From the NCBI GenBank assembly GCA_014607495.2, contig CP053153.1, forward strand, positions 10,354,001-10,418,000: a stretch of DNA of 64,000 nucleotides, written 5' to 3'. The translations under genes and the position numbers were made by a program. Source of the DNA: Carposina sasakii. Lineage: Eukaryota > Arthropoda > Insecta > Lepidoptera > Carposinidae. The notes under the pieces were generated by a model. The model saw only the letters and a program-made list of their open reading frames with translations, had not been told where the DNA came from and searched no databases. Below, piece by piece: positions 57,866 to 64,000 of this stretch (positions are counted from its first letter, which is position 1; every line of letters starts with the position of its first letter).

Positions 57866-58994
57866 GGTCATCATTATCATCATCATATTGTCAGACGTAA
57901 AGTTTCGAAGCCTAGTCCTTTTTCTCTTTTGTCATGTGGCCTATTTAATCATTTGCTGGCATATAAATCTGACAATATTATGCCCCCTAAACTTCGTACA
58001 CGGCTTAACGCAATATATATTTGCCCTTTAGTAAAATTTTACTTTAGTAAGTTCGAGTTTTGGGAGGAAGTCGGTTTTTCGTTTAAAAAAATTATATTAT
58101 GTAAAATTATTTATTTATGTCTACTTACTAGCAGATAACAAAGTAAGCAGTAATATAATTTTTTTTAAAACATAGTATATATTTTCAATCTCAATAAATT
58201 TGCATATCATATTGCCAGAGAGTTTCTGTTGGCGGTTATGACCATGGAAGGGAGGCAATTCCGATAATTTTTTAAAACCAAAACGCATTCGAACTAACCG
58301 TTTGTCTTGGTATGAAATAATATCTACTTACTCGTATTATTTCAATAATAACTATATTTTAGTATGCAACGGTCTCAAACATGGCAAGGTATTATTAAAA
58401 AACGCGTCTAAAGTTAAAAACTGTTTAAATATGAGACATCTTATTTACTTCAAGTTCAAGCTTCAAGTTAAAGTATTTTTCTATTGCTTTCCACCGCGTA
58501 TCTTTAACGAATATACGATTACGATTCGTTTAGTTTCAAAACCGGAATTGCCCGGTAACGATGTCTCTACACTAAGTAATAATTTCATGTTCGTTTTCCT
58601 TTGGCAATTGGCAGTAATAAAAAGGTAGTCGATAGGATGATATTGCATAAAATTTGCCTAAATAATTGTCTATAGTACCTAGATGTATACCTAAATAAAC
58701 AAATGTTATTCAACAGATATTACTTATTATTTAACCCAAGCTACCAATCATGTATATCTAGGATGCTGTTGACTGCAGCTGTAAACATTTATCTATCATC
58801 AACTAAAAAAATCAGTTCGCCCGCGGTGTTATTTCCAGGCTATCAATAGATAGTGTAGTACCGTATAATGTCTGAAGTATACTGGATTTTATTGTATTTT
58901 GCTAGAATTCCAAAATATTTAGGATACATAACAATCTAACCAAAAAAACCGAAGATAACTCTTAGCTGTTTACAATTACTCTGATCGTTTTTAA
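57866..58994. other. Intergenic, nothing recognised
   Basis: No believable gene; open frames here are incidental. Confidence 0.5.
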
Positions 58995-59036
58995 AGGGCC
59001 TTCGATTGTATATTATCGTCATTAAAATATGTTCAA

Positions 59037-59606
59037 ATGCTATCGCTGGGGCTTGATCGTCTGGAGATGGCAGCTAGAAGAAAGGTGCTTCTCGTTCATG
59101 GTGTGCCAGAATCGGAGAGGGAGGATCCACTAGAAACACTCTCTTCAGTATTCAATGATAGACTGAAGAAGCCCAACACCTTAAGTAATGTTGTAGCCTG
59201 TCATAGGCTAGGAGGTAAGGGGCCAAAAGCCCGGCCTCTGCTTGTGAGGTTTTCCACTTATGCAGCATGTGCCGACGTATGGGGATCAAAAACAGCTCTT
59301 AAAGGCTCCGGTATTACTATTTCCGAGTTCTTGACTAGAGCGCGGCACTTAGTCTTTCTTGAAGCCCGGAAGCACTTCGGTGTGCAGAGGTCCTGGACTA
59401 GTGACGGGAAGATCGTGCTATTGCTGCCGGATAAGTCTCGGTTGAGGGTGGAGCAGATGTCTGAGTTGCTTGTCGCCATCAAAAGGTTTCCAGAGGTTGA
59501 TGAAGCCTCATCGAGCACTAAACCGCCCCTGAAGAAACCACTTGAACCCCAAGCAGCAGCCTCTAAACCAGCGCGGTCTCGGCGTGCGGTTATCGATAAG
59601 AAGTGA
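59037..59606 (+). CDS. LINE ORF1 protein, N-terminally truncated, 189 aa
   Basis: It reads RKVLLVHGVPESEREDPLET, then VVACHRLGGKGPKARPLLVR and EARKHFGVQRSWTSDGKIVL, resembling the RNA-binding (RRM plus C-terminal) part of ORF1 proteins of non-LTR elements. The basic Pro/Lys tail ends RRAVIDKK. Such proteins coat element RNA and form the ribonucleoprotein (family knowledge). The ATG is internal to an open frame that begins at about 58,996, which fits truncation by incomplete reverse transcription. Confidence 0.65.
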   Translation: MLSLGLDRLEMAARRKVLLVHGVPESEREDPLETLSSVFNDRLKKPNTLSNVVACHRLGGKGPKARPLLVRFSTYAACADVWGSKTALKGSGITISEFLTRARHLVFLEARKHFGVQRSWTSDGKIVLLLPDKSRLRVEQMSELLVAIKRFPEVDEASSSTKPPLKKPLEPQAAASKPARSRRAVIDKK

Positions 59607-60185
59607 TTGGCAACTATTTATTTACGCGTACTCAATGATATCCTCTATTTCTATACTCTTCACAACTACTATATTATGCATAATTAATGGCAGATTTCTT
59701 TGCAGGCTTTACAGTTTTAGGAAAGTACCTACATTTCCTTTATTTTTCTCTTGCTCACAGGAATGTACCTATGTGACAATCGGTGACAATCATGTGACAC
59801 ATGACATTTTTTTTTTTTTTTTTTTCTCTTTCTATTTCTTGTGACATTTCGCTAAACATACTGCCATGTTTATGTTTTCTTTCTTGTATGTATGCATTGT
59901 GTATGTATATCGTTCATCCGTTTTATTTTCTAACCGCTAATTTCAATAACCGATCTCAAGAGATTTTGCTGGATACTCGAATTATAAAATCCATTGTTTT
60001 CATAAAAAAAAAAAAAAAATTGAATTTTAAAAATATTTCAGAGATTACTCATGATTGTATTGAAATTGGCTGTAACTGTTCTCATCTCTCATCCCTGTGT
60101 ACGTGTTGGGGAGGGACGCTTAATTGTGTTTTATTGTAATTTAAGTAGGTTAAGTTTATTCTGTAATTTATTATTTTGTTTTGGT

Positions 60186-63125
60186 ATGGATAATGTTTTT
60201 ATGAATTTAAATGACAGCTTTTTCTCATGTTCTTCAGGTGACCACTATGATAGTGCTAGTGACGGTTCTTTCTCTGATTTGCCACTGTGTGTTCATCTAA
60301 AAGACATCTTCATTCCTTGGAGGAATAATCTTAACATCGTTCACATTAATGCGCAAAGTATTCCGGCTCATTATTCCGATCTTCTGGCGTCGTTTAGTGA
60401 TCAGCGTATAGACTGTATACTCGTCTCAGAATCAGTTCTCAAACCTTCTCTTCCTTCTTCGATGTATAGTCTGCCTGGATTTATACTAATTCGCAATGAC
60501 AGAACCGGAAAAGGGTGGGGTGGTGTGGCTATATATTTGCGGGCAGATATCCCGTATAATATTGTGTCCAAATCTCCTAATACCTTCTCTGCATCTGCTG
60601 AACATCTTTTTGTTGAGATTAATCTTCATCACAATAAATTACTACTTGGTGTCATATACAGCCCGTCACTTCGCATCGACTACTTTTCTTCCCTCGAATC
60701 TCTGCTTGACACTCTCAGTCCTCAATATGATGATACAATCATTCTGGGTGATTTCAACACGTGTCTCATTAAGAACGACTCTCGTTCGAAAAAACTTCAC
60801 TCTATTATTTCATCCTTCAACATGACTATCTTACCCCTTTCTTCTACTCACCATGCTCCTCATAGTATACCTTCTCTTCTTGACCTAATAATAGTTTCTA
60901 ACGTAAATAAAGTTTCTACACATGGTCAACTTGATGCTCCCTTTTCCTACCATGACCTTATCTTCTTATCTTATAAAGTTAGGCCCCCTAAACGTAAGTC
61001 TAAATTTCTCCTTCTTCGTAGTTTTAAGAACATAGATCTGGAGGCGCTTAAGAGTGATGCTTGTCTTATTGACTGGTCCCCTGTCCTTGATTGTGTTACT
61101 GTAGATGATAAAATAGAGCAATTCAATAGAATGCTCATTAGCCTTTTCGATAAACATGCTCCTATTAAAAGGGTTAAGGTTAAACACTTTCCTTCACCTT
61201 GGCTAAATGACGATATCAAAAAGCTTATGTCAAAACGAGATCTCGCCAAGCGCAAAAATAAAATTTTTCCTTCTACAGAAAATTTTAATGTCTACAAGAA
61301 CTTGCGGAATCGGTGTGCTCGTCTGTGTAGGGATGAAAAGAGGCGCCACATTCATGCATCAATTGAAAAGTATAGTCCAAGTCAAGTCTGGAAATTTCTT
61401 AAATCACTTGGGGTTGGCAAATGTTCAGATATTCCTAAAGGTACCGTAGATTTAAATGCACTAAATAAACATTTTTCTTTATCTCCTGTCACTCTTGATA
61501 ATAATGTCAAACACACAACTCTTTCAAACTTACTAAATAAGCCTATGCCCCATTGCAATCCCTTTTCTTTCAAACCCATAACCACGAGTGACGTTAAGAA
61601 AGCTATCCTTGCCATCTCCTCTAAAGCTGTCGGCGATGATGAAATTAGCTCACATATGCTGCATCCTATCCTTGATGAGCTTGTTCCTATCCTTGAACAC
61701 ATCATGAGCTTTTCTCTTCACACCAGCACCTTTCCTGTATCTTGGAAAAAAGCTCGTGTCATCCCCTTGCCCAAAACGTCCAATCCTACTTCCTTTTCTC
61801 AATACCGTCCTATTTCTGTCCTTCCTATCCTTTCTAAAGCCCTGGAGTCATTAGTACACCAGCAGTTATCCGTGTTTTTGTCTAATGGAAATCTGCTTAA
61901 TCCGTTCCAATCTGGATTTCGTCCCGGTCATAGCACGGTAACTGCATTGCTTCAAGTTACTGAGGATATACGACGGGCCACTGATAACCAACAGCTGACA
62001 GTATTAACCTTATTGGACTTCAGCAGTGCGTTTAACTGTGTTGACTATGACATCCTACTTGCCATCCTACGCTCTCTTAACGTATCTCCTCTGGTTACTG
62101 AATGGTTCAATTCATACTTAAATGGTCGTCAGCAATGCGTGCGCGTTGACGATTTTACATCACACTGGTGTAGCATCACGGCGGGCGTACCCCAGGGCGC
62201 CGTACTGTCACCCCTGCTCTTTTCAATTTTCATCAACTCTGTTTCGGAAATGTTAACCTCTTACTTTCATCTCTACGCTGATGACCTTCAGCTTTATAGA
62301 CATTTTAACGTTAAAAATGTAAGGTTAGCTATGAAGGAGATGAACGAGGACCTGGTGCGCATTCGGGATTGGGCGAAATCATTTGGCCTGTTAGTCAACC
62401 CGGGTAAATCCCAAGCCATAATCATAGGTAGTAGACATAACCTGAACATCTTGCGGCAGTCGGATATTCCGCAATTGTTTTATGACCAGATCCCGATTCC
62501 CTTCACAGATACGGTCAAAAACCTAGGGGTCATATTTGACAGCACAATGTCGTGGACAGCTCAGGTTGGCGAAGTAAGTAGGAGGGTGCACTCATCCTTT
62601 CATTCGCTTAAGCGTCTTCAGAACTTTCTGCCTTTTAAAACTAAAATAAGTCTTGCCCAGACCCTTATTCTCCCTCTTATTGATTATGCGGATGTTTGCT
62701 ATCTCGACGCCAATGAGGAGCTGCTAAATAAACTCGAACGTCTACAGAATTTAGGTATCCGATTTATATACGGACTACGTAAATTTGATCACGTATCTCA
62801 CTTTCGTAAAGAGTTAAAATGGCTCCCGATTCGTTTTCGCCGGAATACTCATCTATTAACACTCCTTTATAAAATTTTAAATTATCGTTTTTCTCCGTTA
62901 TATCTCAGTGAGCGCTTTAAATATCTTTTTTCAAGAGATCGGCCTCTCCGATCCAATACGGCATCACTGCTACAAACTCCCCGATTTAATTCTGGGGCTT
63001 TTGGGTATTCTTTCTCGGTTCGGGCGGTTAAGCTCTGGAATGAATTACCCCACACGGTTAGAGATTGTCACACTGTTGGCACATTTAGGGAAAAGCTGAA
63101 GGATCACTACCTGTCCATTATATGA
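60186..63125 (+). CDS. LINE ORF2: endonuclease / reverse transcriptase, 979 aa
   Basis: An N-terminal exonuclease-endonuclease-phosphatase-type endonuclease shows HINAQS at about 53, ILVSES, GVIYSP, GDFN at 188-191, and a final HD in SYHDLIF where many relatives have SDH. The reverse transcriptase follows: VIPLPK, YRPISVLPILSKALE, NPFQSGFRPGHSTVTALLQV, LLDFSSAFNCVDYDIL, GVPQGAVLSPLLFSIFIN and the catalytic YADD at 697-700. The C-terminal part (KLWNELPHTVRDC) closes the protein. No stop or frameshift interrupts it, so it may still encode an active enzyme. An in-frame extension upstream to 60,051 lacks homology, so the ATG at 60,186 is preferred. Confidence 0.9.
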   Translation: MDNVFMNLNDSFFSCSSGDHYDSASDGSFSDLPLCVHLKDIFIPWRNNLNIVHINAQSIPAHYSDLLASFSDQRIDCILVSESVLKPSLPSSMYSLPGFILIRNDRTGKGWGGVAIYLRADIPYNIVSKSPNTFSASAEHLFVEINLHHNKLLLGVIYSPSLRIDYFSSLESLLDTLSPQYDDTIILGDFNTCLIKNDSRSKKLHSIISSFNMTILPLSSTHHAPHSIPSLLDLIIVSNVNKVSTHGQLDAPFSYHDLIFLSYKVRPPKRKSKFLLLRSFKNIDLEALKSDACLIDWSPVLDCVTVDDKIEQFNRMLISLFDKHAPIKRVKVKHFPSPWLNDDIKKLMSKRDLAKRKNKIFPSTENFNVYKNLRNRCARLCRDEKRRHIHASIEKYSPSQVWKFLKSLGVGKCSDIPKGTVDLNALNKHFSLSPVTLDNNVKHTTLSNLLNKPMPHCNPFSFKPITTSDVKKAILAISSKAVGDDEISSHMLHPILDELVPILEHIMSFSLHTSTFPVSWKKARVIPLPKTSNPTSFSQYRPISVLPILSKALESLVHQQLSVFLSNGNLLNPFQSGFRPGHSTVTALLQVTEDIRRATDNQQLTVLTLLDFSSAFNCVDYDILLAILRSLNVSPLVTEWFNSYLNGRQQCVRVDDFTSHWCSITAGVPQGAVLSPLLFSIFINSVSEMLTSYFHLYADDLQLYRHFNVKNVRLAMKEMNEDLVRIRDWAKSFGLLVNPGKSQAIIIGSRHNLNILRQSDIPQLFYDQIPIPFTDTVKNLGVIFDSTMSWTAQVGEVSRRVHSSFHSLKRLQNFLPFKTKISLAQTLILPLIDYADVCYLDANEELLNKLERLQNLGIRFIYGLRKFDHVSHFRKELKWLPIRFRRNTHLLTLLYKILNYRFSPLYLSERFKYLFSRDRPLRSNTASLLQTPRFNSGAFGYSFSVRAVKLWNELPHTVRDCHTVGTFREKLKDHYLSII

Positions 63126-63473
63126 ATATGCTGTCATTTGTTTTTTCTCCTTTTTTTTCTTAATGTAACTTTGTAGTTTCTTAGAATTTGTTTAATTGCA
63201 CATGTTACCCTGTTGTTAACAATTTCTCTTTACTTGCTTGGCTTGCTGGAAGAGATCTCTGGTAGAGATAAGCTTGCCATTGTACATGCATCTCTTCTTT
63301 AATGTTGTATGCCATATTTCTTTTTGTGTATGTGCAATAAAGAATAAAGAATAAAGAATAAATGTCCTAGTCCACCCCCTACTTATAGATATATGAATTT
63401 TATTTATTGATACTGTACACGTATTCGTGTATTGTTTAAAAGACGCAATTTAAAATTTTAACTATGATACAGG

Positions 63474-64000
63474 ATGTTTTTTCGTTGCCACCCTTAACGA
63501 AGGGTACGTACTATCAACCAAGGTGCCGCTGACATTTAGTTTGCAGCGCGTTAGTAAACCATCCTTCAATAGAAAGTCAGAAAAACATTATAATAGACTT
63601 TTTTTACTATTGACAAAATGTAAAACAATAAAAATATTGGCTGACTAGCACAGATGTCAAACATAAGAATATTCTTAACAATGATTTTTACACCCTCTCC
63701 TATTGTTTTGGGTTTCTCAAGACAAATGCTAATTTTCTGTAACTTTAAAAAAATTATTGATACAATGAACAGATTGGTATGCAGCAGTAAAGAGTATGAC
63801 AAGGAACTATTGGAGCTTGCAAACGAAAAATTTTTAGAATCGTGTCAGCGGCGCCTTGGTTGATAGTACTCTATACATCAAATAAAGTAAGTTTATGCCA
63901 AAAAAAACGATGTAAATTTTTTTTATTTTTTTTTATTACTTGGTCGGGTAAAATTTATAGTGTCCAGGCTTTATGCTAGTTTTTTCATAGAGAGATATTA
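63474..64000 (+). repeat. Family Z copy, interrupted, running off the window
   Basis: It starts ACAGGATGTTTTTTCGTTGCC, then TTAACGAAGGGTACGTACT. The continuation resumes at about 63,867 (ACTCTATACATCAAATAAAG), and the end lies beyond 64,000. Confidence 0.65.
63505..63866. mobile_element. TIR element nested in family Z
   Basis: The terminal inverted repeats ACTATCAACCAAGGTGCCGC and its near-perfect complement GCGGCGCCTTGGTTGATAGT bound about 360 bp. The uninterrupted family Z sequence at 49.87 kb shows the empty site. No transposase is present; the open frames inside are incidental. Exact ends and target duplication are ambiguous (possibly GTACT). Confidence 0.75.

Larger units (their letters stand above)
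58996..63361 (+). mobile_element. CR1/Jockey-group LINE, 5'-truncated, intact ORF2
   Basis: ORF1 remnant, spacer, uninterrupted ORF2, a 3' UTR and a microsatellite tail of AATAAAG-type repeats (about 63,337-63,361). The 5' boundary is uncertain: the ORF1 frame opens only after a stop at about 58,993, and the usual N-terminal coiled coil of ORF1 is absent. No target duplication could be confirmed. Confidence 0.85.

Noticed and set aside
1..64000. CRISPR arrays, operons, prophage or other bacterial systems
   Set aside because: The sequence is eukaryotic nuclear DNA with spliced genes; no spaced direct-repeat arrays of CRISPR type were seen.

Overview
This window is nuclear DNA of an insect, almost certainly a moth or butterfly (Lepidoptera). 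Its genes have short exons, GT-AG introns and AT-rich introns. They include Rebers-Riddiford (RR-2) cuticle proteins, and the intergenic space is packed with repeats of lepidopteran type: a tRNA-derived SINE, Helitron-like ends closing in CTAG|T, TA-flanked foldback MITEs and a CR1/Jockey-group LINE. The species cannot be named from sequence alone. All exon models were built by hand from splice signals, phase and recognised protein similarity.

Layout. 0.4-3.4 kb: a young LTR retroelement with near-identical LTRs and a short, largely non-coding interior. 5.2-6.6 kb: a dimeric retroposon carrying tRNA-like units, then a Helitron-like element with another repeat inside. 7.1-15.4 kb: three housekeeping genes, DGCR6/gonadal (-), OSTM1 (+) and MEAF6 (-). 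15.6-22.0 kb: a strange stretch that repeats OSTM1, MEAF6 and an unknown sequence 'B' as ruined copies. These differ from the originals mainly by small deletions, and in places two unrelated sequences are interleaved, which looks like an assembly or consensus artefact over a real or false duplication. 22.3-23.9 kb: a Helitron-like element and a tandem array of units of about 110 bp bearing a CCGCCATTTTG-type motif. 25.4-27.7 kb: PEX2 (+), with a GC-AG intron. 28.5-29.1 kb: a foldback element with a hAT MITE nested in its terminal repeat.

From 29.8 kb the window changes to secreted, cuticle-type genes. They are a 457-aa RR-2 protein (-), a 188-aa RR-2 protein (+), a His/Asn-rich secreted protein without an RR domain (-), a 146-aa His-rich RR-2 protein (+) and an unrecognised secreted 171-aa protein (-). 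All five models share one architecture: a first coding exon of only 3-4 codons, a phase-0 intron, then the exon carrying the signal peptide. The three RR-2 genes act in the extracellular chitin matrix; the other two are secreted and of unknown role. 59.0-63.4 kb holds a LINE with an uninterrupted endonuclease/reverse-transcriptase ORF. The window ends inside a repeat that has another inverted-repeat element inserted in it.

The most interesting biological pattern is a dispersed repeat of about 400 bp, called family X here. A copy ending in poly(A) lies about 70-240 bp upstream of the start codon of each of the four housekeeping genes, always in the same orientation as the gene, and none lies near the cuticle genes. 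No bacterial-type system (CRISPR, operon, prophage) is present.
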